NCBI RefSeq assembly: GCF_051967035.1
Contig: NZ_JBQCKK010000002.1
Span: 1 to 64,000 of the forward strand
DNA from: Brevibacillus sp051967035
Lineage (GTDB): Bacteria > Bacillota > Bacilli > Brevibacillales > Brevibacillaceae
Length of the DNA stretch: 64,000 nt
Reading direction: 5' to 3'
Below the pieces are notes generated by a model. That model did not search any database, had not been told where the DNA came from, and saw only the letters and a list, made by a program, of their open reading frames with translations. The position numbers were made by a program, and so were the translations under genes. Positions 51,956 through 60,107 of the stretch are shown here, piece by piece. The stretch's first letter is position 1. Each line of letters opens with the position of its first letter.

Positions 51956-52215
51956 GTACCTATCCCGGACTTCTCGCGCTTTTTTGACTTAACTACAAAA
52001 AGTACACAATAACTAAATTTTTCCGCAACTTTAATAGCACATAACTATCAATATATAGCAAATATTTTATTCTAAAGCCAAAAGTGATACACTATATACA
52101 GGTTGTAATTATTCCAGAAAAGGTGTGTACTAGGTAGCACCCTGACTTGCAACGGGGCCAGATCAGGAGCCGCCTGCATCTTTTCTCCAAATACCAGCGA
52201 GTTAGGACGGTAAAC
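51956..52215 (+). promoter_or_regulatory. AT-rich promoter region and possible structured leader of mqo
   Basis: The first half is very AT-rich. A likely -10 lies in TACACTATATAC (about 52089-52100), after which comes about 110 nt of leader with paired GGTG/CACC, CCTGA/TCAGG segments (about 52120-52165). It does not match a riboswitch I know. No gene is seen. Confidence 0.4.
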
Positions 52216-53718
52216 ATGAGTAACAGACAAATGCAAACAGACGTTATCTTAATTGGTGCCGGCATCATGAGTGCGACTCTAGGGTCACTGCTGAAAGAAT
52301 TAGTACCAGACTGGAAAATTACAGTATTCGAAAAGCTCTCCAGAGCGGGAGAGGAAAGCTCTAATGAATGGAACAATGCCGGAACGGGGCATGCTGCACT
52401 CTGTGAGCTGAACTACACAACAGAAAAGAAAGACGGAACGATCGACATCAGCAAGGCAATCAAGATCAACGAGCAGTTCCAGGTTTCCATGCAGTTTTGG
52501 TCTTATCTCGTAAAAAGCAAGCTGATTAGCAATCCGCAAGATTTTATCATGCCGTTGCCTCATATGAGCTTGGTGCAAGGGGAGAAAAATGTCTCTTTCT
52601 TGAGAAAACGTTTCGAAGCGATGTCCAAGAATCCTCTGTTCCAGGGCATGGAGTTTTCGGATGACCCGGAAAAACTGAAGGAATGGATTCCGCTCGTGAT
52701 GGAGGGTCGTTCCTCGGATGAGCCGATCGCAGCCACAAAGATCGACTCCGGAACGGATGTGAACTTTGGGGCGTTGACGCGGATGTTGTTTGACCACCTG
52801 AAGACGAAAAACGTGGAAGTAAACTATGAGCATAGTGTTGATGATATTAAACGTGCCAGCGATGGCTGTTGGGAATTGAAGGTCAAAAATCTCAGGAACG
52901 GCATCGTCCAACGCCATAAGGCGAAGTTCGTCTTTATCGGCGGCGGCGGCGGAAGCCTGCATTTGCTGCAAAAATCCGGCATTCCGGAAGGGAAGCGCAT
53001 TGGCGGATTCCCGGTAAGCGGAATTTTTATGGTCTGTAAAAACCCGGACATCGTGGCGCAGCATCATGCAAAAGTATACGGAAAAGCCAAGGTTGGCGCT
53101 CCCCCCATGTCTGTTCCGCATTTGGACACACGTTATATCGATGGCAAGAAATCGTTGCTGTTCGGGCCTTTTGCCGGCTTCTCACCGAAGTTTCTGAAAA
53201 CCGGCTCCATGTTCGATTTGATTACTTCTGTCAAACCGAACAACGTGTTGACCATGCTGGCAGCAGGCGCGAAAGAGATGGCGCTGACGAAGTATCTGAT
53301 TCAGCAAGTCATGTTGTCCAAGGAGCAGCGCATGAAAGAGCTGCGCGAGTTCATCCCGAATGCGAAGAGCGAGGATTGGGACTTGGTCGTGGCCGGGCAG
53401 CGCGTGCAGGTTATCAAGGACACCGAGACAGGCGGCAAAGGAACTCTGCAATTCGGGACCGAAGTCATTACGGCGGCGGATGGTTCAATTGCGGCGTTGT
53501 TAGGTGCTTCTCCGGGTGCTTCTACAGCCGTGTCCGTCATGCTGGAGGTCATTAAAAAATGCTTCCCGCAGCAAGTAAACGAGTGGGAAGCGAAAGTGAA
53601 AGAAATGATTCCTTCCTATGGCGTGTCTCTGATGGACAATCCGGAGTTGTTGCAGGAAATTCACACGTACACGGCCAAAACGCTGGGGCTCGACAGGAAA
53701 GTCGCTGTCGCCCGGTAG
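52216..53718 (+). CDS. mqo: Malate:quinone oxidoreductase
   Basis: MQO oxidises malate to oxaloacetate and passes electrons to the quinone pool at the membrane. The 500-residue product (ATG 52216, TTAGGACGG upstream) has the FAD fold TDVILIGAGIMSATLGSLL, ESSNEWNNAGTGHAALCELN (the MQO signature), VFIGGGGGSLHLLQKSGIPE, and AGQRVQVIKDTETGGKGTLQ. The reading frame runs to 52147 but those residues are not conserved. It allows malate oxidation independent of NAD. Confidence 0.95.
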   Translation: MSNRQMQTDVILIGAGIMSATLGSLLKELVPDWKITVFEKLSRAGEESSNEWNNAGTGHAALCELNYTTEKKDGTIDISKAIKINEQFQVSMQFWSYLVKSKLISNPQDFIMPLPHMSLVQGEKNVSFLRKRFEAMSKNPLFQGMEFSDDPEKLKEWIPLVMEGRSSDEPIAATKIDSGTDVNFGALTRMLFDHLKTKNVEVNYEHSVDDIKRASDGCWELKVKNLRNGIVQRHKAKFVFIGGGGGSLHLLQKSGIPEGKRIGGFPVSGIFMVCKNPDIVAQHHAKVYGKAKVGAPPMSVPHLDTRYIDGKKSLLFGPFAGFSPKFLKTGSMFDLITSVKPNNVLTMLAAGAKEMALTKYLIQQVMLSKEQRMKELREFIPNAKSEDWDLVVAGQRVQVIKDTETGGKGTLQFGTEVITAADGSIAALLGASPGASTAVSVMLEVIKKCFPQQVNEWEAKVKEMIPSYGVSLMDNPELLQEIHTYTAKTLGLDRKVAVAR

Positions 53719-53743
53719 TCGTTAACCACATACAGGAGCCAAG

Positions 53744-53788
53744 CGGCCTTTCCCATGCCTGTTCGCAGGAGGGAAAGGCCGTTTGTTT
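53744..53788 (+). terminator. Terminator after mqo
   Basis: CGGCCTTTCCC (53744-53754) pairs with GGGAAAGGCCG (53771-53781), T-rich TTTGTTTG follows. Confidence 0.8.
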
Positions 53789-53806
53789 GATCGGCCTACA
53801 TTTTTA

Positions 53807-53835
53807 TTTACCCGTCCAAGCGCATGGTGTATACT
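53807..53835 (+). promoter_or_regulatory. Promoter of the first siderophore-binding lipoprotein gene
   Basis: TTTACC (53807-53812), 17-nt spacer, TATACT (53830-53835). The Fur box starts 8 bases downstream, over the transcript start. Confidence 0.6.
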
Positions 53836-53842
53836 ACTTTAA

Positions 53843-53862
53843 TGAAAATGATTATCATTATC
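53843..53862. promoter_or_regulatory. Fur box
   Basis: TGAAAATGATTATCA (53843-53857) has 14 of 15 matches to the 7-1-7 sequence TGATAATNATTATCA, and ATTATC continues it. It predicts iron-dependent repression of the next gene. Confidence 0.85.
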
Positions 53863-53905
53863 TTTTGCAGCTAATTCATAAACGGAGAGGGGCTTTCCAT
53901 TTACC

Positions 53906-54898
53906 ATGTTTAAAAAGAAACGTCTGCTTTCCCTGCTTGGCCTGCTACTGTTGACGACGATTTTGTCCGCCTGCGGCACACCTGCTTCCCCCGCTGCGGA
54001 ACATACAGGCTCCGGCACATCGGCTACTTCCTCCGCTGCGGCGAAGCCAGAAGAGGCAACAAGAATGTTTACTGACGTACAGGGACGCGAAGTGAAAATT
54101 CCGGTTCATCCGCAACGAGTTGTCTACGTCGGCAGCAATCCGGGCGATTTGCTGGCGATTGGCGTCAAGCCGGTCGGTGCGAGCCTGAGCGTGATTGCAA
54201 GCCAGGTTGCCTATCCTGAATTGCTTCAAGGAATCGAGGATGTCGGCTATCCGTATTCGCAGGAGAAGGTGCTGGCTTTGAACCCGGATCTCATTATTTT
54301 TGACGACTGGGATGTAAAAGGGCTGGAGCCTCTGGAAAAGATCGCTCCGACGGTTGTCACGGGTTTGGATGACGCTACCCCGACAAAAGAGCGAGTCATG
54401 CTGATTGCTGACGCGCTTGGAAAAACCGAGGCAGCTGAGGCGTGGTTCAAAACCTACGAGGAAAAAGTGAACGCAACAAAAGAAAAGCTGAAGTTGAAGG
54501 GCGACGAGACGGCTGTATCGCTGTTGCTGTTGGGCAAAGAGATGTACATCATGGGGAACCAAGGGCTGAACACGACGTTGTACGGCCAGCTTGGCTTCAA
54601 GCCATCCCCTGGAACGCAAAAGCTTGTCGACAAAAACGAACGCTTCGTCACCGTCTCGAACGAAGTGCTTCCCGACTACATGGGATCTGCTATTTTTGTT
54701 TTGACCGACGGTAGCGACGAAACGGGCGCTCTACAGAAGCAATTGATGGACAGCGCGTTGTGGAAGACGATCCCGGCCGTCCAGCAAGGCCGCGTGTATA
54801 TCCTGGACAGCAAATTCAATTTTGACGACCCGATTACCTTGGACAAGCTGCTGGATGAAATCGTGCAGGTCATCTCGGGAAACGCCGGCAAGTCATAA
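53906..54898 (+). CDS. Iron-siderophore ABC transporter substrate-binding lipoprotein
   Basis: The 330-residue protein has a lipoprotein signal (LLTTILSACG, Cys23), a serine/alanine-rich linker to about residue 50, and a type III periplasmic-binding fold with DVQGREVKIPVHPQRVVYVG, LALNPDLIIFDDW and the closing ALWKTIPAVQQGRVYILD. It should bind a ferric siderophore (FeuA/FhuD class). A Fur box lies upstream. No permease or ATPase gene follows; the next gene is a regulator. An AGAGGGG lies rather far (13 bases) from the ATG. Confidence 0.9.
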   Translation: MFKKKRLLSLLGLLLLTTILSACGTPASPAAEHTGSGTSATSSAAAKPEEATRMFTDVQGREVKIPVHPQRVVYVGSNPGDLLAIGVKPVGASLSVIASQVAYPELLQGIEDVGYPYSQEKVLALNPDLIIFDDWDVKGLEPLEKIAPTVVTGLDDATPTKERVMLIADALGKTEAAEAWFKTYEEKVNATKEKLKLKGDETAVSLLLLGKEMYIMGNQGLNTTLYGQLGFKPSPGTQKLVDKNERFVTVSNEVLPDYMGSAIFVLTDGSDETGALQKQLMDSALWKTIPAVQQGRVYILDSKFNFDDPITLDKLLDEIVQVISGNAGKS

Positions 54899-54929
54899 TC
54901 ACGGCATAGCCGTTCATACTGGTCAGAAG

Positions 54930-54971
54930 AAGCTGCTCGTGCAAGTTGTGCGAGCGGCTTTGCTTTTACCC
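54930..54971 (+). terminator. Terminator after the first binding-protein gene
   Basis: AAGCTGCTCG (54930-54939) pairs with CGAGCGGCTT (54951-54960, one G-T), then TTGCTTTT. Confidence 0.75.
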
Positions 54972-55005
54972 ATTCGTATGGAAAAAGGGCAGGAGGTGGC
55001 TGTGC

Positions 55006-56193
55006 ATGTTTCGTCATGAGCGGAATCAAAGCCAAGCAGGCAGCAAGGGTGCGCACATGTCGATGGATGAAGTGCGTGAGTATATCGCCAGCCGATTTGC
55101 GGAGCAGCTGTCGATCCAGAGCTTGGCGCAGTTGGCCGGACGCAGCCCCAATTATTTTGGAGAGGCGTTCAAAAAAGCGTATGGGCAGAGTGTCATGGAT
55201 TATGTGACGGAGCTGCGTATCGGTCATGCCAAGCAGCTTTTGCGCGATACCGATCTGTATATGCGGGAAATCGCACGAAGGGTCGGCTATCAGGATGAGT
55301 TTTACTTCAGCAGAAAGTTCAAAAAAGTAGTCGGAGTCTCTCCCTCTGCCTACAGCAAAAACGCGAGAAAGCGGGTAGCCGTCACGTCGTCGGCCGCGAT
55401 CGGCAATTTGCTCATACTGGGGGTCGTTCCGGTTGCAGCTCCGCTTGATCCGAAGTGGAGTCCGTATTACCACTACTACTATCACGAGCAGATCAAGGTC
55501 CATCTGAGCTCGCCAGAAGCCGAGCTGGACGAGGAAAGCCTTCGCAAGCTGATGTCGGCCAAGCCGGACGTGCTGATCCTGCATCAGAAATACGATCCCC
55601 TGATTCGTAAGCAGCTCATGACCGCGGGGATTGAATGCGTCGAAATCAGAGGGGCGGATTGGCGGGAGCAGCTCCTCGAAACGGCAGAAGTTGTAGACAG
55701 ACGGGCACGGGGCGAACAATGGCTGGCAGCTTACGAGACGAGAGTCGCCGAAGCAAGGGAGAGCGTGAGCCAGGCAGTCGGAACCGATCTGTTCATCACG
55801 CTTCGCATCTCGGGAGAGCAAATGTACCTCTACAGCAACCGAGGCATTTGCGACCTGCTGTACAAAGACCTGGCGCTGTCGACAATTCCGGAGCAAAAAC
55901 AATGGTCCAATCAGGAGCTGACGCTCGACGAGTTGGCGCAGCTCAATCCCGACAGGCTGCTGCTGTTGATTTGTCCGAACGCAAGCACCAGGAGGTACTG
56001 GCTGACCTTGCAGTACAACACGCCATGGCGGGAACTGGATGCGGTCAAAAACGGGCAGCTATACGTCCTTCCTTCCAACCCGTGGTTTGAATATTCGGCT
56101 TTGGCCATGAACCGGATGCTGGAGGAGGCTACCTTGATGCTAACGGGGAAAAATCCAGCCCCGTCACCTGTTCCTGTCCATGGAGTCACGTAG
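55006..56193 (+). CDS. AraC-type regulator fused to a siderophore-binding domain (Btr/YbbB-like)
   Basis: The 395-residue protein starts at ATG 55006 with GGAGGTGG upstream. Its N-terminal part is an AraC DNA-binding domain (SIQSLAQLAGRSPNYFGEAF, IARRVGYQDEFYFSRKFKKV, about residues 20-115). A cluster III-type binding-protein domain follows (SSAAIGNLLILGVVPVAAPL, LRKLMSAKPDVLILH, AVKNGQLYVLPSNPWFEYS). This order is that of B. subtilis Btr, which senses bacillibactin and activates feuABC. It is flanked by two binding-protein genes and an esterase gene, the likely targets. Confidence 0.85.
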   Translation: MFRHERNQSQAGSKGAHMSMDEVREYIASRFAEQLSIQSLAQLAGRSPNYFGEAFKKAYGQSVMDYVTELRIGHAKQLLRDTDLYMREIARRVGYQDEFYFSRKFKKVVGVSPSAYSKNARKRVAVTSSAAIGNLLILGVVPVAAPLDPKWSPYYHYYYHEQIKVHLSSPEAELDEESLRKLMSAKPDVLILHQKYDPLIRKQLMTAGIECVEIRGADWREQLLETAEVVDRRARGEQWLAAYETRVAEARESVSQAVGTDLFITLRISGEQMYLYSNRGICDLLYKDLALSTIPEQKQWSNQELTLDELAQLNPDRLLLLICPNASTRRYWLTLQYNTPWRELDAVKNGQLYVLPSNPWFEYSALAMNRMLEEATLMLTGKNPAPSPVPVHGVT

Positions 56194-56203
56194 CGGATTG
56201 CTT

Positions 56204-56233
56204 TATAATTCCTTCATATGAGAATGGTTATCA
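56204..56233 (+). promoter_or_regulatory. Promoter with Fur box of the second binding-protein gene
   Basis: TATAAT (56204-56209) with a weak -35, TGGAGT (56181-56186). TGAGAATGGTTATCA (56219-56233) has 13 of 15 matches to the Fur core and sits over the transcript start. Confidence 0.7.
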
Positions 56234-56253
56234 TTTGGAGGGGAGCTGTTGTG

Positions 56254-57282
56254 ATGATACATGCGGGAAACAAAGGGCGGGGACGCATTCGCAAACCGTT
56301 GGCTCTGCTGTCGGCCTTGTTGCTTGTATCCGGACTGCTGGCCGCATGCGGGACGAATGCGGATGCACCTACGGCACAGGCAAGCAAACAGGAGACAGCG
56401 ACACAGAACCATACGGCAGATGCAGAACAGAGCCAGGCGGAGCAGACGAGCCTCTACCCGCTGACCGTCAAAGACGAGCTTGGGCATGAGGTGACGATCC
56501 CAGCGAAGCCGACCAAAATCTTTGCTCCGGTTATGGAAGACGCTTTGCTCACGTTGGGGATCAAGCCCGTGCGGCAATGGTCGAACGGCGTAAGTCCGCA
56601 GGCATACTTGCAGGATCAGCTCGGCAGCGTGCCGCAGATCAGCTTTGCGGGCGGGCAGCCTTCTTTTGAAGCGATTCTGGAGTCGCAGCCGGAGTTGATT
56701 ATTTTGCACAATGCGTATGCTGTAGAGAACGGCTTGTATGAACAATATGCGAAAATCGCGCCGACGTATGTGTTCAAGCAGGCATCGACTGATTTGAACA
56801 GCTCGATTCGCCAGCTGGGCAAATTGCTGGGGGAGGAAGACAAGGCAGCGCAAGCGATCCAAGACTACGCCGACAAGGTCGCGAAGGCAAAAGCTGAGCT
56901 GGAAGGAAGGACAAACGGAAAAAAAGCCGCAATCATCCGCTTTAATGCCAAAGGCATGTTTTTCATGAACAGCGATTATTTCAGCGGCTATGTGCTTGCG
57001 CATGACCTGGGCTTCGAGCCAAGCAGCCTGGTGAAAGGCGGTGCTTTTGAAGTGTCCCTGGAAATTTTGCCTGAGCTGGATGCCGATTATATTTTCCTCG
57101 TGAACGACGGCAATCAGGGAGATTCGTTTGTAAAAGAGTTGAAGGAAAGCGAAGTGTGGAAGAACATTCCGGCCGTGAAAAACGGTCACGTCTTCGAGAC
57201 ATCCAACGACTACTGGCTGAGTGGCGGGTTTATTGCCCAAAGCAAAGTGATTGACGATGTAGTGAGGTTCCTGCAGCCATGA
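56254..57282 (+). CDS. Second iron-siderophore substrate-binding lipoprotein
   Basis: The 342-residue product has a lipoprotein signal (LLLVSGLLAACG, Cys32), a glutamine/threonine-rich linker to about 75, and the binding fold with VKDELGHEVTIPAKPTKIFA, ILESQPELIILHN and VWKNIPAVKNGHVFE. It is distinct from the first binding protein (different fold details and ligand-binding loops). I use ATG 56254, 10 bases after GGAGGGG; the frame extends to 56218 across the Fur box. Its stop overlaps the esterase start. Confidence 0.9.
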   Translation: MIHAGNKGRGRIRKPLALLSALLLVSGLLAACGTNADAPTAQASKQETATQNHTADAEQSQAEQTSLYPLTVKDELGHEVTIPAKPTKIFAPVMEDALLTLGIKPVRQWSNGVSPQAYLQDQLGSVPQISFAGGQPSFEAILESQPELIILHNAYAVENGLYEQYAKIAPTYVFKQASTDLNSSIRQLGKLLGEEDKAAQAIQDYADKVAKAKAELEGRTNGKKAAIIRFNAKGMFFMNSDYFSGYVLAHDLGFEPSSLVKGGAFEVSLEILPELDADYIFLVNDGNQGDSFVKELKESEVWKNIPAVKNGHVFETSNDYWLSGGFIAQSKVIDDVVRFLQP

Positions 57283-58094
57283 ACCACATGACAGAAAGAC
57301 CTCATATGGCGGAGCGTTGCTTTGCGTACGAAATGACGTCGAGCAGGCAACTCGACTACCGGATTTTGATTGCCGCGCCAAAAGACGAGCCGCCGCCGAG
57401 CGGATACGCGGTCGTCTATGCGCTGGACGGGGATGCGCTGTTTCAGACGCTCGCCGAGGCGGTCAAGCTGCAAACCCGCAAGCCGAAGGGTTTTGATCCG
57501 ATTCTCGTCGTCGGGATCGGCTATCCGTCCAGGGAGCCGTTCGATATGGAGCGGCGTTGCCGCGATTTTACGATCCCGGCCAGGGAAGGAACGCTTCCGA
57601 AGCGGCCGGACGGTTCACCGTGGCCGCCGCATGGAGAGGCAGACTATTTTCTCGATTTTCTCGAACAGGAACTGATGCCAGCTATCGCCAGGAAATGGCC
57701 GATTGACCCGGCCAGACAAGCAATTGTCGGGCATTCTCTGGGTGGATTGTTCACGTTGCACGCCCTGTTCACCAGGCCGCATCTGTTTACGCATTATGTG
57801 GCGGGCAGTCCTTCTGTCTGGTGGGCCGATAACGAGGTGCTCAGAGAAATGGAGCGGTTTCAGGCAAGCTGGCGGGGCGAGGAACAGCGTCATTTGCTGC
57901 TGACGATCGGGGCCGATGAACTGGAGGATATGCGCACAGGCGCGGAACAGGTTGCCCGGGGGATGAGTCTGCTCGCGGGGCAGGGACTGCATCTGGAATG
58001 GGTGGAATTCACGGGGGAAGATCATGTAACGGTTTTGCCCGCTATGCTCAGCCGCCTGCCGCGGTTTCTGTGGTCTGGCAAAGAACGTTCATAA
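57279..58094 (+). CDS. Siderophore esterase-like alpha/beta hydrolase (BesA/IroE-like)
   Basis: The 271-residue protein has the esterase/IroE fold: YRILIAAPKDEPPPSGYAVV, ALDGDALF, a nucleophile in VGHSLGG (Ser153), and the C-terminal GEDHVTVLPAMLSRL with the catalytic histidine. BesA homologues hydrolyse ferric trilactone siderophores to release iron inside the cell. It overlaps the binding-protein gene by 4 bases, so uptake and release are co-expressed. Fur control follows. Confidence 0.85.
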   Translation: MNHMTERPHMAERCFAYEMTSSRQLDYRILIAAPKDEPPPSGYAVVYALDGDALFQTLAEAVKLQTRKPKGFDPILVVGIGYPSREPFDMERRCRDFTIPAREGTLPKRPDGSPWPPHGEADYFLDFLEQELMPAIARKWPIDPARQAIVGHSLGGLFTLHALFTRPHLFTHYVAGSPSVWWADNEVLREMERFQASWRGEEQRHLLLTIGADELEDMRTGAEQVARGMSLLAGQGLHLEWVEFTGEDHVTVLPAMLSRLPRFLWSGKERS

Positions 58095-58106
58095 CGACAG
58101 AGAACG

Positions 58107-58148
58107 GATGGGCCGTCAGCAGGAAATGACGGCTCATCCTGTTTTATG
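58107..58148 (+). terminator. Terminator after the esterase gene
   Basis: GGATGGGCCGTCA (58107-58119) pairs with TGACGGCTCATCC (58128-58140), one G-T, then TGTTTTA. Confidence 0.85.
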
Positions 58149-58534
58149 GCAGGCCAAACCTATGCAGGACAGACCAACAGAGCGGGACGGGTGGTTTGTT
58201 CGGCCCAGAGAAATTTATTTTATTTATCATGTAATTTTTGTTTGTTATAATCTGAATATATTGATTTACCAACTGTTTTTCTGGTGAATACAATTGTTAT
58301 TATCAGAAAAACATATTACAATAAACAAGTGTTTCTGAAGTAAAGCAAGCTAAAAGGGGGAGAAGAATAATCTTACCAACTAGTAGGAATGCTTTATGAG
58401 AAGCACTACATGATGCGCCTGATCGTTTTTTATCAAAGAAAAGTGATCGGTTGCTCATGATGTGTACGAGTAGGCAGTGTTCCACAGCTTTTGTAAAATA
58501 CAGCTAGCCAAAGCAGAGAGGAAGAAGAACCAAA
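58149..58534 (+). promoter_or_regulatory. 386-base leader region of the amino-acid permease
   Basis: AT-rich DNA with a perfect TATAAT (58246-58251; -35 weak, 17-nt spacing), a CodY-like site (TATTATCAGAAAAAC, 58298-58312; 11 of 15 matches) and a hairpin GATCGTTTTTT/AGAAAAGTGATC (58424-58451). No gene or T-box core was seen. Confidence 0.45.
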
Positions 58535-59923
58535 GTGGAAAAGAAAGAATTAAAAAGGGGTCTGGAAACGCGTCACATTCAGATGATCGCTTTGGGCGGC
58601 ACCATTGGCGTAGGGCTCTTTATGGGATCGGCAAGTACCATTCAATGGACAGGCCCATCCGTAATGCTTGCTTATGCAATTGTAGGAATTTTTATATTTT
58701 TTATCATGCGAGCCATGGGGGAAATGTTGTACGTAGAGCCAAGTACCGGTTCGTTCGCGACATTTGGCTATAAGTACATTCATCCCTTGGCTGGTTATCT
58801 GACAGCCTGGAGTAACTGGTTCCAGTGGGTCGTTGTAGGGATGGCGGAGATTATTGCCGTTGGGACGTACATGAAGTACTGGTTCCCGGATTTGCCCGCC
58901 TGGATTCCGGGAATGATTGCCATGTTGATTCTCGGGGCTGCGAACTTGGTTTCGGTTAAATCGTTTGGTGAATTTGAATTCTGGTTTGCTATGATTAAAA
59001 TTGTCACCATCGTTTTGATGATTATTGCCGGATTTGGCCTGATTTTCTTTGGGATCGGCAACGGCGGCAATGCGATTGGATTGTCTAATCTGTGGGAACA
59101 TGGCGGCTTTTTTGCTGGAGGCTGGACAGGCTTTTTCTTCGCTTTGTCATTGGTTATCGGGGCTTACCAAGGGGTCGAGTTGATCGGGATTACTGCCGGT
59201 GAGGCAAAAGATCCGAAGAGAACCTTGACGAGTGCGATTCAAAGCATCATTTGGCGGATTCTGATTTTCTACATCGGTGCGATTTTTGTTATTGTAACCG
59301 TTTACCCTTGGAATCAATTGCAGTCGATTGGCAGCCCGTTTGTGGCGACGTTTGCGAAAATCGGGATTACCGCAGCAGCTGGGTTCATTAACTTTGTCGT
59401 GATTACCGCAGCGATGTCCGGATGTAACAGTGGAATTTACAGTGCGGGCCGTATGCTGTACACGCTGGGTGTAAACGGACAGGCGCCGAAAATTTTCACC
59501 AAGCTGTCCCCTAACGGCGTACCGCTCTTGGGAACGATTGGCGTGCTGATCGGGTTGGGTATCGGTGTGATCCTGAGCTATATCGCGCCGGAAAATCTGT
59601 TTGTGTATGTGTACAGCGCAAGCGTGCTTCCTGGTATGGTTCCGTGGTTTGTCATCTTGATTAGCCAAATCCGGTTCCGCAAGCAAAGGGCGGCTGAACT
59701 GCGCGATCATCCGTTCAAGATGCCGTTGGCTCCGCTGACCAACTACATCACGATTGCCTTTTTGCTGATGGTACTGGTCGGAATGTGGATCAACGGCGAA
59801 ACCCGCATCTCGCTGATTGCCGGCATTGTGTTCCTGGGAATCGTGACGATCAGCTTTTATGCTTTTGGCATTGGCAGGGCGGTTCCGCTCGATGAGCAGG
59901 CCGGGAACGCCAAGCGGAAATAA
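58535..59923 (+). CDS. Amino-acid permease (AAT family)
   Basis: The 462-residue protein has twelve hydrophobic helices. MIALGGTIGVGLFMGSAS in helix 1 and the consensus amphipathic loop EMLYVEPSTGSFATFGYKYI are family signatures, with GVELIGITAGEAKDPKRTL in helix 6 (AAT/APC type). It takes up an amino acid with protons; substrate not deducible (AlaP/YtnA, RocE and YbxG are relatives). It starts with GTG 58535, GAGAGGA 12 bases upstream. Confidence 0.9.
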   Translation: MEKKELKRGLETRHIQMIALGGTIGVGLFMGSASTIQWTGPSVMLAYAIVGIFIFFIMRAMGEMLYVEPSTGSFATFGYKYIHPLAGYLTAWSNWFQWVVVGMAEIIAVGTYMKYWFPDLPAWIPGMIAMLILGAANLVSVKSFGEFEFWFAMIKIVTIVLMIIAGFGLIFFGIGNGGNAIGLSNLWEHGGFFAGGWTGFFFALSLVIGAYQGVELIGITAGEAKDPKRTLTSAIQSIIWRILIFYIGAIFVIVTVYPWNQLQSIGSPFVATFAKIGITAAAGFINFVVITAAMSGCNSGIYSAGRMLYTLGVNGQAPKIFTKLSPNGVPLLGTIGVLIGLGIGVILSYIAPENLFVYVYSASVLPGMVPWFVILISQIRFRKQRAAELRDHPFKMPLAPLTNYITIAFLLMVLVGMWINGETRISLIAGIVFLGIVTISFYAFGIGRAVPLDEQAGNAKRK

Positions 59924-59938
59924 TCAGAGGGACAATAG

Positions 59939-59971
59939 ATAGGGACATTGGCAACGATGTCCCTATTTTTT
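59939..59971 (+). terminator. Terminator after the permease
   Basis: ATAGGGACAT (59939-59948) pairs perfectly with ATGTCCCTAT (59957-59966), then TTTTT. Confidence 0.92.
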
Positions 59972-60107
59972 ATATGTGGGAAATATAGCCGATGTAGTGG
60001 GCGGGGTTGAAATTCAAGTTCAAGAATCTTAAAATAAAGATATTGGTTGGTGGAAAGCTACGTGTGTGATGGAAGAAAAATCGCGAGACAGTAAGGGGGC
60101 TATTTGC

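Noticed and set aside
58424..58451. Hairpin before the permease as a T-box or riboswitch
   Set aside because: The T-box core (a GGTGG-type antiterminator sequence) and other riboswitch cores were not found.
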